NCBI RefSeq assembly: GCF_037042905.1
Contig: NC_087261.1
Coordinates: 11,854,217-11,918,216, forward strand
Direction: 5' to 3'
Length of the DNA: 64,000 nucleotides
Origin: Lytechinus pictus
Taxonomy: Eukaryota > Echinodermata > Echinoidea > Temnopleuroida > Toxopneustidae
Positions 22,253 through 34,058 of this stretch are shown one piece after another. Position numbers and translations under genes: made by a program. Position 1 is the stretch's first letter; every line of letters starts with the position of its first letter. Under the pieces are notes generated by a model. That model was not told the origin of the DNA. It saw only the letters and a list, made by a program, of their open reading frames with translations, and searched no databases.

Positions 22253-23821
22253 CTACAGACAGGAGCAGCTCTGAATTCAGTTCTGATAATCAACCTGTTC
22301 ATAAAAAAATAATAATATGGGAAATAATGCAAGCCCATAACTATACATAGCTTGGGTTAGTTCAAATTTTGTCCTTTCAGTGCAAGAACGCCCTTAGCAA
22401 AACATTTGTGTGCACCCATCGGTGCAGAAATGCCCCTATGTCTGCTGGTAAGGGCGTTGTTTGCACCCAAATGATGATATGATAGAGGGATAGTGGCTTA
22501 CTCCTGAGACCATAGTAATTGGCAATTTGCCATGAAGTAATCTTAAAAAGTGTGAACTGATTGTTTTTCCCCAAATAAAAGAATCATGGAAATTAAAATA
22601 TGCAATAAATTAAATCAATGAAAGCAAAATACACACTTTCATACAGTACACCTTGGATGAGCACAACCACCCCCTCCCCTCCCCCCATCAATGGGATGTC
22701 TTCATTGCTGAGAAGTCCAGTCAAGATAGAGATTTGTGTTAGCCTTTTTCATTTTGCATTATCCTTGGGTCAATGTGTACAGATTTCACCCTCATCCCCA
22801 TTACGATCATGGTGAATTATTAATAATAATACAGTTTACATGTAACCTACCATTCAAGAGTTGATAAAATGAATCAATCAGCTGGTTGCAAGAACACACA
22901 TTGTAGCAGACACAGTTATGGTGGTTCTGAGGTTCCAGACTTCTTTGTCATAACTGTAGTAAGCAATTAAAAGCAAAAAGCAAAGAGATAAAACATATTC
23001 ATGAAATTAATATACAAGTTAAGCTCAGTTGCCAGTGTGTTAATCATAATAGTAGTCCAAGGGTATTTTGATTAAAGTCACTTCTGGCCTGGGGAGGGGC
23101 ACTATGGTTCCTCAGCCATTGGCGGCGCAATCAAAAAAATTATGAAATCCTACCTTTTGCTTTAATTTACTAAAAAAAGCTCGTAATAGAATGCCAAACT
23201 TTGGTGTACATATTCTTTTCTAGAGCAATCCTAACAACTTTACTTTAAAAAATCTGGTATCAAAATAAATTCCTTTCAATTCATGTTTTTTTTATAAATA
23301 TTTTTTCTTAACTTCTTAAATTTTTTTTTAAATTATTTTCAAGACAAAGTTCATCAGTGACATTAAATTACTATTGTCAATAAAAAAAAATTACCCAGTT
23401 ATGAATATTGACTTTTTAGATGTAATCATAATTCTGTCTGACATGTACTTAAACAAACATAATGATGCAAAATTTCCTGACCCTGTACCTGGGAAAGGCA
23501 AATTTAGTATCAAAAGTTGTGTGAGACTTGAAAGTAAAACGTCAGTCAGCGGTGCGGAAATAAAATTTTGAGTGGCAGATTTATTCTGAAAAATGTCAAG
23601 GGGGACCATATGCCATAGGAGGAATCTTTTTTTTTGGAAATGTCTAGAGTGTAATGGAAGTCTTTAATTTCTATTTACTGGATGGCTATTCGCCGTTGAA
23701 ACCGATATATAACTTTAAAAATCATTTCAAATAGGAACAAAAATAATCTTTAAAGGTCATTTTCGATGTTTCATACATAATTAGAGCCTGCACATTTACT
23801 TGCTTCTGGGTGATTTTTAAC

Positions 23822-24060
23822 AGCACTGCACCGGCAATGACAATTGACAATGACAATGACAATGACAATGATTTTATTTCTTTGACGGCCCCTCCTGGGG
23901 GCATAGAAGAAATATAACAACTTACAACAATGGCAATAATAGGCATAAGAAAAAAATACCAAGGTAACAAGAATCAAACATGATGATAATAAACATATGT
24001 ACAATACAAGACATGCCGTGTTGTTGATACAACATTGCATTACCGACACAAAAAGTCAAG
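23822..24060 (-). mobile_element. Retroposon 3' tail with (ATTGTC)n
   Basis: On the minus strand a GCCCCCAGGAGGGGC stem is followed by AAAGAAATAAAATC and four to five ATTGTC units, ending near 23836. This looks like the 3' end of a 5'-truncated LINE of another family. No reverse-transcriptase sequence is left. Confidence 0.5.
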
Positions 24061-24714
24061 TGTGGGACTGGGATTGAAATTGTACGGTAGAAAATTTGTT
24101 GAACGTGAAATTTCGACCGGCGATAAAGATACATTTTCACTTTTTTCAGAATAATTTTTTTCCCTGGCATAGGTCTAAAATATATAAATTCTCTAAAAAC
24201 ATACATAATGGAGAAAGAATTGTCTGAAAAATGAATATTTTCTACTTACTCTCTTCCACAAACAGGATTGTTGCAAGCCATTATTTTGCTTTTTCGGCTA
24301 GTCTTGTGCTGCAGACCCTGTTTACAGCTGCAAATCGTCTGCAGGTCAGCTGCAACTTGCGTTCAATCGCAAGCCTTTTTCTTGCAACGCAAATTGGCGA
24401 TTGATTGCTAGTTGCAGTCGATCGGAATCGGCTGCAAAGTTGCAGTCGATTTGCAATCAATTGCAACATAACTTTCTTGCAACGCCTCATAAGTCTTTCA
24501 CTTTGGACTCTAAAATCAGCTTATTTCTTTCTCGTGCCTTTTCTTTAGAATATTTTCGAGTACACTCTCTAATCTTTAATCTAATAAAGCCCCAAAGCAA
24601 TGAGTAATTAGAAAAGACATTTCTGTGTTGCTTTTTCCACTGAACTAAGAATCTCATTTTTCATAGCAGAACATATATTCTTTATCATAATAATTGAATT
24701 TCCAATATGAAGGA

Positions 24715-25325
24715 CCTCGCTTCACTTCTTTTTTTCCACTACTACAGGTAAGCAAGATTCCAGAATGGTCTGGAGTTACGGTAAAATGTCATATTCCAGC
24801 ACCAATGTTTCAACTTCTTTTGATATTATCCAATAATCTAGCCTACTTTGAATAGGTAGTGTCTTCTGTCTTAAAGTAAACTGTTGTTTTCCTGGATATA
24901 TTTTCCTCCAAATATCTATTAATTGAAATTTGTCCATGAACTCCAAAAATTCTGTATTAAATCTAGATTTCACCTGTATGGTTGACCCCTTATCATCTAA
25001 TTTATCATCTAATATCATATTAAAATCACCACCTAATATAATAACATGACTGAGAGAATTTTTATTTATAATGATATTGATCTTTTGCAGGACTCTTCTA
25101 TTTGCTCATTTGCCTTGTTCCTAGTTGGAAATAAACATTTCCTAATATCATTCTAACTCCATCTAATTCACAGTCGAATGTAAGGTATCTACCATCGTTA
25201 TCCCTTTCCATCTTTACAATAGTAATAAGCTTAGCTGCATTTGCACATGTTCTGCAGATATCTTCGATGCGGACTTTTGCATCGCGCGCCCAGCTGATAA
25301 TGTAAACAAACTTTAGACTCTTCAC
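24715..25325 (-). pseudogene. LINE endonuclease domain fragment
   Basis: The minus-strand reading contains GRYLTFDCELDGVRMILGNVY near 25200-25135 and later SRLDYWIISKEVE near 24845-24805, matching the NVY and RLDY(W/F) motifs of APE-type LINE endonucleases. N-terminal catalytic motifs are absent and the frame is broken between 25098 and 25018. Confidence 0.7.
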
Positions 25326-26727
25326 TAGTCGCTTTGTAGCTATTTTTGCGGAGATTGCCTTCGCCAGGGTGTAAAACGGAAACGCGCCGCCGGTGTAGCG
25401 GCGGATTTGGTTCCACCGGCGGATACCGTATCCGCCGGCAGATATGGTTCTAAATGGCCGATATCGTTTTTAATCGGAACCATATCCGCCGGGTTTGACG
25501 CGGATTGATGTTTGCAGATTTGGTTCCTCGGCGGATTTGGTTCTATTGACTATACGTTTAATGTTGATTTGGACAGACAACCTCGGCAGCGCGCGCATGC
25601 GCGGCTCTGCAGCTCGATCGCAATGGGGGGGGGGGGGGGGGTTTCGTCCGCCTTTAGTGAATTCTTATTCAGGGGCGGATCCATACAGCTTTTGACAAAG
25701 GGCTCGATGGGGATGAGGATTAATAGGAGAAATGATGTCTCGATATTTCATGTATTACATAGACCTGGCACATACGCCAAAACTATGCTATTTATTATAA
25801 GATTTTGATGAAATTTTCATCATTCTATTTTGTGAATTTTTATTCCTTTTTTCAGTCCGCAGTATGCATCGACCTCTTTAACTGTGCTTTTTCACACCAT
25901 GTTTAGTGTCAGTTTGCCAGACTGTTTGGCGAAAATTTGCACCCCATATAGGCCTATAGGTTTTTTAAACTACAAATGTTTAGAAAAATTTCAACAAGTT
26001 AAAACTTCATATTTCAAAATAAATGATGCAAATTATGTATGAAAACAATTATGTTTTGCTGTTTGCTCATAATATTATTGCTTGTAGAATGCTAATTTTT
26101 GGTAAAAACATAAATTTGATATTTCTAACAAACATCAAAAAAGAATGTCAAAACGTGATCAACTTCTTATGTAGTTAATTGTAAGCCTATTTTTAATTTT
26201 TCATGTAATTAAAAAAAGAATTAAAAAAAAACATTCTTTTTTTTTCAATGTTAAGGAATCTGAATTAATTAAAGGGGACCGGAAGTTCACCCGGACAAAA
26301 GTTAGATACGCCACGTACTGTTTGGTGCTCCCTAATTTACCTCTCAGTCATCTAATTTTAAGATCAATATGGGATCTTTAGTGAAATATAATTTCTCCTT
26401 TATATCTTTTGTTTTTCACTATACCCTCCTGGTTTTCATTTCTTTATTTGTTTTGCCTTTCTTTCTATCCCTGCTCATTTCGCCCCTTTTGCCTCTTTTC
26501 CAGTTTCGTAACCTTCCTGGCACGTTATGAATAATAATATCTGGGGCGTATACGCGTGGGTAATATAGCACCAAAAAGAAGAAACAGAAAGAGGAAGGGG
26601 AGGGAGAGAAAATAAAAAAATATATACGAGAAAATGTGGAGGAAATAATAGTAATACATTGGAATTTCGTAAATCAAGAATTTCATTTGCAGTGATCATT
26701 ATTTATACTTCCCTTTAGAAAGCTTAA
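25326..26727. other. GC-rich repeat followed by AT-rich DNA; no gene
   Basis: 25380-25545 holds repeated GGCGGATTTGGTTC and GGAACCATATCCGCCGG words, inverted relative to each other and to 30085-30205. A G-run of about 16 sits at 25626. The remainder to 26727 is AT-rich with no recognised exon. Confidence 0.5.
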
Positions 26728-27308
26728 AGGGATGGTCCGGGCTGAAAGTATTTATAGCTTAACAAATAGAGTAGAATTCACTGAGCAAAATGCCGAAAAT
26801 TTCATCAAAATCGGATAACAAATAACAAAGTTATTGAATTTTAAAGTTTAGCAATATTTTGTGAAAACAGTCGTCATGAATATTCATTAGGTGGGCTGAT
26901 GATGTCACATCTCCACTTGTTCTTTTGTATTTCATTATATGAAATTAGGTTTATTCAAATTTTTTCCTCTAAGAACTAGAAAATTGAATTGACAATTGAT
27001 CTAGTGCATTAGATATTTATTGCTGCAACTTATTTCATTATAAAAGAGACATATTGTTCACACAAGTATGAAATAATGAAAAAAATATGATTTTATGCAA
27101 TAACATAAGAAAACGGAAAGTGGAGATGTGACATCATCAGCCCATCTAATGAATATTCATGACGACTGTTTTCACAAAATATTGCTAAACTTTAAACTTC
27201 AATAACTTTATTATTTGTTATCCGATTTTGATGAAATTTTCAGCATTTTGCTCAGTGAATTCTACTCTATGTATTAAGATATGAATATTTTCAGCCCGGA
27301 CCATCCCT
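26728..27308. mobile_element. Long-TIR MITE, AGGGATGGTCCGGGCTG family, copy 1
   Basis: TTAA flanks both ends (26724-26727, 27309-27312). TIRs of about 230 bp start AGGGATGGTCCGGGCTGAAA and include AGTCGTCATGAATATTCAT and GGGCTGATGATGTCACATCT. TTAA could be a piggyBac-type duplication, or TA within it a mariner-type one. The second copy at 54521-55093 has the same ends. Confidence 0.9.
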
Positions 27309-27539
27309 TTAATACAAAATACTGATTTTAATTATCGAAACTGCCATTGTTTGCCTTCATTTAATACTCAGTCAGGGCCGTAGCTAGAGGGGGGTATGGG
27401 GGGTGTGACACCCCCCCCCCAACATTCATGGCAGTCGGCAAAATCATGTACCAGTTGGCAAAATGGAGGATAGGGGAGAAAAAGAGGGAAAGAAGGGAAG
27501 AGAAAAAAGAAAGAAGGAGAGAGAGAGAGAGAGAGGGGG

Positions 27540-27687
<148 letters not shown>

Positions 27688-28639
27688 GTACTAACTTCGA
27701 AGAAGGTTACGTCTTATAGAGTAAAGACAACCAGTTGGCAAATCCAAGTCCTTGTAGCCAGGCTTAGAGCCCTACTAGTCAGCGAAATACAAAGGACAAA
27801 GCAGATGGAGCTATAATAACACACTAAGTAAGCCCCCGGTCCTCCCCCAATATCAAGCTTGTGAGTTTGCAAATTATACCACGATTATTGACGATTTAAC
27901 AAACACATTAGTTTTGTAAAATTAGAGGTAAGACTAGGTAAATTAATATGGGGTGGGATGAATTTCCAAGGTTTAAGTTGAATAATCAAAGCCAAAGATA
28001 GTTGGCAAATTATAAAGTGGGCCTTTTAAAGTGGCAGAACACTATACGCTCTACCGGTCAGCAAAGTGAAGTACTGCCCCGTTTCAGATCTGAAAAGAAC
28101 AGAACACAAGACTTGTAAAAACTGGTAACTCTGCAGTTGGCAAATTCATGAAGACAAGTCTACAACTTGTAGACTTGTCTACAAGTTTGCAGTTGGCAAA
28201 AAACACAAAAATGTTCTTAGTTATTTTTACTAAATTCTGTCGCCAAAGATTTTTTTTTAATTTATGGTGTCAGAATGTGCTTGGGGTGGGGATGGGTGGG
28301 AGTGGGGGCAGGTTGGGGTTGCATCATTCCTGGTGCTCGCATTGTCTGACTAGTGAGATATATAGTCCTGTTATATTTTAAGACCATACAAATTATGCAC
28401 CAAATTATCTCCTCGCACTTCAAGTTATTATTGTTTTATGTAGTGACATATGCTTTTTTCATGACTATATACTTAAGGTGATTGCCCCCTTTTAAGGCCT
28501 TCATAAAACATTTCCAGTCTGTGCTTACGTTCGCATTAGTGTGGACCGATATAGATACAGTTAGGCTGGTGTTAAACACCGGCGTTTTTGCAGTGCACGA
28601 ATTCCTAAAGACAGTCCTTAAAAGGTCCCCTTTTCTGAT

Positions 28640-29272
28640 CTAATTATAACAAATTTTCAGCTCGCGCTTCGCGCTCGCATCACTTAATTAGTGAAATAAT
28701 AAATTCCTACAAACAAGCCATAGAATGCCCCTCTTCAGGTCTGAATTTAAAAAATTGTCAGCTCGCGCTTCTCGCCCGCAATATTTCATTAGTGAAATAC
28801 GTATCATGTTCATGATTACAATGACCACAAAAAGTGCTTCATGTGCCAGTGTAATTCTAACAAAATCAGCAAGCGCTTGGCGCTCGCATTAGATGACTAT
28901 GATGAGATACGTACGCACTTCATAAATTCCAAAAGATAGTCCTTAAAATGTCTCTTTTTAGGGTTAAGTTATACAAAAAAATTCAGCTCGCGCTTCGCGC
29001 TCGCATTGTTTGTTTTGTGAGACAGGTACGTATCATGATTACAAAACTTGCGTATAATGTCCCTTACGACTAAATATCAAACATTTTCAGCTCGCGCTTC
29101 GCGCTCGCATTATTTGATCACTAAGATACATATCCGTTTAATGGCACAGTCCTTAAAATGTCTCTATTAGGTCAGTATACCTGGCAATTGAGCGCGCTTC
29201 GCGCGCCCACTTAATGACTCAAAATTTTTGCTGGTGCCCCCCCCCATGCCGTGACCCACGGTACGCCACTGT
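28640..29272. repeat. Palindromic CTCGCGCTTCGCGCTCGC repeats, ending in a second TIR
   Basis: Units of roughly 120-150 bp, each with a GCTCGCGCTTCGCGCTCGCA core and a GAGATAC-type spacer. The block ends at 29272 with CCCATGCCGTGACCCACGGT plus ACGCCACTG, the inverse of the CAGTGGCGTACC terminus at 59494. This is therefore an inverted relative of 60195-61145 nested in the hAT-like element. Confidence 0.75.
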
Positions 29273-30084
29273 TAGCAGTAGCACTCTTAAAATTTTAGTT
29301 GAGACATCTTGCACAGAAGGTCCATTAAAAATAACAAATTCAATTCTAATAATTCAAAATCTTTTAGCATGTGATTATTGTAGGGGGGGGGGGAACATCC
29401 TCACCAGACTCCCCCTGTGCTCACGTTGGCGCTGTCACTCCAAATTTAGTTGGCAAATTTAGCTGGTACACCCCCCCAACAAAATGCTTCTGGCTACGGC
29501 CCTGTACTCAGTGTATTAATCGATGCATATTGTGCCCAATTTATCCCTAAAATTGTGATAAGAAGGATTTTTCATACTGCAATAAATTAATAGGTATGAA
29601 ATAAATTAACAAATGCATGTTATTTGAATACAAGCATTATCTTGGGGGAAAATTCTTTGTATACTAGTAGTGCAGCAGACATTGACAGTTGAATGAAGAC
29701 TAAGTGTGGACTATTTAAAGACCCAGACCAGACCCCAAAATTTAATTGATAAATCAGACAAATCGAAAGCTATTAATTTAAACTAAAAACAGAAATGCAA
29801 GTTTCATGCAGTCATCGCTTACAGCTGAATATATCGGGTTTCGAAAATGCTTTCACCGGCCTCGCAATGTTAGAAGTGGTGTAATTCCATAGAGTTGTAA
29901 CAAGAAAATGCGTTATTTTCCCCTTTCAGATTACGCATTTTATTTTTTCACTCATATCACATAGAGATAACATAAATATCTTTTTCTGCAAGCTTTAATT
30001 GATGAAATCTACCGCTTTTGACTAGTTTTCTCGTACCACGTGACGTATGTGAATGAAGGATATCGCGATAGCGCAAGAACGATA

Positions 30085-30205
30085 TCTTCCGAAGAGAGTG
30101 GTACTGAATCCGCCAGAGTAGAACACGATCCGCCGGCGGATTTGGTGCCTAGAACAGTATCTGCCAGGCGCAGGATCCGCCGGTACACCGGCGCGGGGGG
30201 GGGGG
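30085..30205. repeat. GC-rich ATCCGCCGGCGGAT repeat, partner of 25380-25545
   Basis: Contains CGATCCGCCGGCGGATTTGG and CAGGATCCGCCGGTACACCG followed by a G-run. It is in opposite orientation to the block at 25380-25545. The pair may be arms of an element spanning the DNA between them. Confidence 0.5.
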
Positions 30206-30239
30206 GGTGGGGTAGTGGGATTACTCCCAAACAGCGTAA

Positions 30240-31396
30240 GACATTAAGAAATGTTGAAATGAATTTCTTTCGGTTTAAAGACCCTCACTTGTTCATTTGG
30301 TACGAGTATAAACTGATGTTAGAACAGACATACAAATCGGTACCATTACTTTCTTCTAATGATAAATACTCATTCAAAAGGAACAATGAAACAAAGCAAA
30401 ATACTTAAAATCATGAACATGATACACATGAACTATACAATTTATTGCGATTCCGCGATCCTCGATGATCATTTGCATGCAAAGGAGCGTAGCTTTTTTA
30501 TAAGTATGCTTTAGATGGAAAATTAGTAGTTAAATCTATAACATCATGAACATGGTATACAATAATGTATACAATTTTATTGAGCATATTGAATGACTTT
30601 GAATAACTTTGCTGCTGAAAATACCTTCCTATTTACGAGAAAGCATGGCGATGGAGAATAAATTGCATTTTTAAGTATTGAAATCTGTCGTTACTGCGCA
30701 ATTGTATTCAATAACATAACAAACTAAATTTATTATATTCGCGTATTTTTTTTTTTGGGGGGGGGGGCAATTCGAAAAAAAATTAATACGCGGAAGTAAA
30801 TTCTGTGTTTATTGATACAAATTTGTAACCGTTTTTTTTTAAAGAAAATCGTTAAATTATGATTTTATGCTGGTGATGTGTTGGCCAATATGCCATTCGA
30901 TCATGCAGTTTGCCTAGTTTGAGCAATTTCAAATTTCAATCAAAAGTGACTTGTATCTTCGGAATGAAGACACTGTAAAAAGGATCACTTTCATTTTTTT
31001 ATTTTTCATGGTCTTGATGAAGATAAAAAAATTTGCCAGATGAACTACTAAACCGTCATCAAGGATATTGTTTTTCGACTTCCACGTGGCATAGGTGACG
31101 CCAAACAAGGATACTTATTACATGTATATTACATGTATAAAGATACAAACACTATTGTTTTCTTTTAACTTCCTTTATATTTTCATTTTCTCGTATTTTC
31201 TCTTTGATATTTCATTCAACTGTTAATTTTCTTTACTTTCACTTTATTTCCATGGCGCTATTTTGCTTAAATGTACTTTTCGCGGTGCTATTCTTGTTTT
31301 TTTTTCTTTTTATTGAAATATGTAAAGTATAAACATTGAATAAAAAGTACTGAAAAAAGCTTCACCAATTTGAACTATTTTGAATTGTTTTTTTGG

Positions 31397-31398
<2 letters not shown>
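30240..31398. other. AT-rich intergenic or intronic DNA, nothing recognised
   Basis: Homopolymer runs and AT-rich sequence. I looked on the minus strand for the next ODC-like exon and did not find it. Confidence 0.5.
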
Positions 31399-31432
<34 letters not shown>

Positions 31433-31437
<5 letters not shown>

Positions 31438-31678
31438 GAAAGAAATGGATGAAGTGAACAATGGTTGGCGTTGCTTATATCAAGGTTCCCCAAAGCTATC
31501 TGCCTTTTGGAAAAATTGGTAATGCCGAAAAAATGTCTCTGCCGGGAATCGAACCCGGGCCCCCAGCTTTGAACGCCGCGGCTAGACGGGTTAGTGGCTA
31601 GGCCGACCCCGATCTGATTGACCGTCAGATAGACAGATTTTCGACACTATACCAATTATAATTTTCTTTCACAATATT
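31433..31678. mobile_element. tRNA-bearing MITE, copy 1 (tRNA part deleted)
   Basis: Bounded by ATATTGTGAAAGAAATGG and TTTTCTTTCACAATATT, flanked by (TA)n. On the minus strand it carries the 3' two thirds of a tRNA-like sequence (about 31597-31533: anticodon stem-loop, T arm with GGGTTCGATTCC, acceptor CAGAGAC). About 24 nt of the D-arm side are missing relative to copy 2. Confidence 0.75.
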
Positions 31679-31837
31679 TAAAATAAAAAAGAGTTGCCAA
31701 AGCTGTTGTACCATGATGTATAACTTCACACATTTGTATACTTTCTCCCATACGTGTACTGTATCAAAGGAATAGCTTTGATCCAGCTGAGGCATGGCGG
31801 CTTGTCATTGTTCAAAACCCACCTACTCCCGACAAAG

Positions 31838-32084
31838 AAAATTATAATTGGTATAGTGTCGAAAATCTGTTTATCTGCCGGTCAATCGGATCGGGGTCGG
31901 CCTAGCCATTAACCCGTCTCTGTGGTCTAGTGGTTAAGGCACCGGCGTTCAAAGCTGGGGACCCGGGTTCGATTCCCGGCAGAGACATTTTTTCGGCATT
32001 ACCAATTTTCCAAAGGGCAGATAGCTCTGGGGATCCTTGATTTAAGCTACGCCTACCATTTTTCTCTTCGTCCATTTCTTTCAC
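31838..32084. mobile_element. tRNA-bearing MITE, copy 2, inverted relative to copy 1
   Basis: The inverse of 31433-31678 over almost its full length. The outer end CCATTTCTTTCACAATATA abuts a TA run. The inner end is degenerate (GACAAAGAAAATTATAATTGG). The two copies are separated by about 160 bp, so RNA from the region could fold back on itself. Confidence 0.75.
31916..31986 (+). tRNA. tRNA-like gene with UCA anticodon loop, inside a MITE
   Basis: 71 nt fold as a full cloverleaf: the acceptor GTCTCTG/CAGAGAC pairs over 7 bp, A box TGGTCTAGTGGTTAAGG, anticodon stem CCGGC/GCTGG with 7-nt loop GTTCAAA (anticodon TCA), 4-nt variable region, T arm CCGGG-TTCGATT-CCCGG, and B box GGGTTCGATTCC. The body resembles tRNA-Glu. 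TCA would read UGA; it is not a tRNA-Sec, which is about 90 nt with a different arm layout. It is most likely a tRNA-derived transposon passenger or pseudogene. The same loop is kept in the damaged copy. Whether it is transcribed or charged cannot be told from sequence. Confidence 0.6.
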
Positions 32085-32106
32085 AATATATATATATATA
32101 TATAAT

Positions 32107-33032
32107 ATATACTGAATTTCATTGACATATGATCCCGGCATTATAATTCAAACAGCTAATCTATATACAGGTCATGTGAGTGGGATAAGCCTACTTGTAA
32201 ATTTAAAAAGTAAACTTGAGTATGAATACGAACACTAATTATGAATGAATTGCTATAGATTGCTTTATAAACATCTGAACACATTTATCACCATTATTTA
32301 TTATCAGCATCTGTACGGTACTAAATCAACTTGTTTAGCACACTTGATAAACCCTAAAAAAATCTTACACAAAAAACGTAAAAAAATATTCCGAAGAATT
32401 ATCGTATATTGTAGGCTAATTGGAAAGTCCTCAATTGACGTACTAGGTATACAGTCAGATAAAAGAAAATACATTTTTTAAGAAAAAAATCGGGATCGGG
32501 GACCCCGATGATATGATATACGCCATCATGGATTAGCAATGAGAAAACGGATGACGTCATCTCCCATGAGTCCCTTGAAAATAAGTACTATAATTATTCC
32601 AATACCACCATTCCTCGTCAATATTCATCCAGTTTTGTTGAAAATTTACATGAACCTAATTTGATTGATTTGAACTCTTATCAATTGACAAGTGCAAATT
32701 AAACTTAGATGTAAGGCATTTCTTTTAACAGATTAAAATGATGTCATCTTGCCAGCATATTTCTGAAACCACCAGTAAGACCAAGAGAAGATCTGTCAAT
32801 AAATGTTTATCAGTTTATTGTCCTCCTTATTTTACAAATCTGCCTTGTCATGGCCGTAATCATGGTGGTAGTTAGTATAACAGCATATGGCAGGTATATT
32901 AAATGGTGGTAATTCGAAACAAACAAAAAGGAATTTTCCTTTTCAAAATTAAAACTAAGAAGCAAGTTTAAAAAAAAAACCTGAAAGAAGTGCACCTAAA
33001 TGTGATAACGTAACATCTTTTGTCGATCTAAC
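32107..33032. other. Probable intron 4 of the ODC-like gene, no feature
   Basis: Follows the GT donor at 33032 on the minus strand. AT-rich with no repeat or exon I can support. Confidence 0.4.
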
Positions 33033-33205
33033 CTCGCATTTGGAAAGACTTCCTTTATTTTGACGAGCTCGTCCTCGTTGTCGAACGTCATGAGTCGGAC
33101 ATCGTTCTCCTTGGCGAACATGAGGTGTGATTTGGCTTTGCATGGGTGTGCATATATGATCCTATTAGGCTGAACGCCTAGATCAAGCACCTGCTGTAAC
33201 TCCGC
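33033..33205 (-). CDS. ODC/antizyme-inhibitor family, coding exon 4
   Basis: 173 nt, read from 33205 down, after CCAG and before GTTAGA. It opens AELQQVLDLGVQPNRIIYAH, then PCKAKSHLMFA and VRLMTFDNEDELVKI, closely matching the ODC stretch that follows GFDCASK (I-I-Y-A-x-P-C-K, MTFD). It enters in phase 0, continuing exon 3, and leaves in phase 2 after the NA(R) codon. The next family segment, which continues the alanine-racemase-like barrel, is not found downstream in the window. A G-run of about 10 just upstream of the acceptor (rc of 33212-33221) interrupts the usual pyrimidine tract as C-runs, which is compatible with splicing. Confidence 0.9.
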
Positions 33206-33440
33206 CTGGAAGGGGGGGGGGGTGTTAAAAAATGAAGGTAACATTTTGGAAAGAAAGAGAGAGAGGGAGAGAGAGAGAAGAAGAAGAAGGGGGGGGGGGA
33301 GAAATAGAAAGAGTAAAAGTCAGTGATTGTAGGACTTTTTTTTTTCTCACTGACACTCTAAGAAGCCTCAAAATCAATTATTTGATGATCATAATAATAA
33401 TCATAACAATACTAATTACAATAATACTTAATAATAATAC

Positions 33441-33443
33441 CTA

Positions 33444-33496
<53 letters not shown>
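33441..33496. repeat. (CTA)n microsatellite in intron 3
   Basis: About 18 ACT units embedded in AATAATA-rich sequence (33380-33660). Open frames here are poly-Thr/Ile artefacts. Confidence 0.97.
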
Positions 33497-33497
<1 letters not shown>

Positions 33498-33664
33498 AAC
33501 TACTTCTATTACTTCTATCCTAATGATAATGATAATGAAAGCAATGATAACAACAATAACAAAATACATAATAAAAATAGTAATAATAATAGTTATTATA
33601 AGAATACTTAATGATTAGAACAATAATTTAAATAATAATGATAATAATAACAATAATAATGGTA

Positions 33665-33891
33665 CACACTTAAAATGTTGGGCAACATACTGTCCACTGT
33701 ATTGCGTTATGTATGTTGGCAAAAAATTTATATATTCTGAGCAATTATTATCCAATTGAGCAAATCTGTTACCCAATTATCAGTTTTTATCACCAAATTT
33801 GGGCAGATTTTAACTAATAGTTGTGTGGACAGTATGTTGTCCAGGGTTGGTTAAAAGTTGGGCATTCTTTTGCCCAACTATTTTAAGAGTG
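33665..33891. mobile_element. TA-flanked palindromic MITE, CACTTAAAATGTTGGGC family
   Basis: The left end CACACTTAAAATGTTGGGCA is mirrored by TGCCCAACTATTTTAAGAGTG at the right, with TA on each side (33663-33664, 33892-33893). A second inner pair is ACATACTGTCCAC/GTGGACAGTATGT. About 227 bp. Confidence 0.85.
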
Positions 33892-34058
33892 TAATAATAA
33901 TAACAATTGTGATAATATGGATAATAAATGATAATGATGATCAAGATGAAGATTATTTTAACAAACATGACAATAACAGTAGAGATAATATCGATAATAA
34001 CAAAATGATGATATATATTATATTAGTTATATTGATAATAGAAGTGCTCTCTAAAAAT

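Larger units (their letters stand above)
20664..24489. mobile_element. 3.8-kb TIR element inserted in the LINE, TAA target duplication
   Basis: It starts TGGGGTGTTGCAAGAAACTT and ends with the inverse-like TTTCTTGCAACGCCTCA, flanked by TAA at 20661-20663 and 24490-24492. LINE sequence resumes on both sides. Subterminal regions (20664-20930, 24265-24489) repeat GATTGAACGCAAATCGAACG-type and TTGCAATTGATTGC-type words, as in the short relative at 6801-7015. TWA duplications suggest PIF/Harbinger mobilisation. I see no transposase or Myb-like ORF in the interior, which instead carries other MITEs and a retroposon tail, so it is non-autonomous. Confidence 0.75.
17960..25325 (-). pseudogene. Decayed non-LTR retrotransposon (LINE), split by a 3.8-kb TIR element
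   Basis: Read on the minus strand, remnants appear in the expected order: an endonuclease block (25325-24715), a linker, a reverse-transcriptase block (about 20640-18900) and a terminal CCHC-like zinc finger (18426-18142). The element at 20664-24489 lies between endonuclease and RT with a clean TAA duplication. The domain order plus the zf-RVT finger and RQGDPLSPYIFIL motif resemble L1/Tx1-group LINEs; the clade is an inference. Frameshifts and stops throughout mean no functional ORF2. The 5' part of the endonuclease is missing, as expected of 5' truncation. Confidence 0.8.

Noticed and set aside
31916..31986. Selenocysteine tRNA because of the TCA anticodon
   Set aside because: Only 71 nt, with a normal 7-bp acceptor and short variable region; tRNA-Sec is about 90 nt with a long variable arm.
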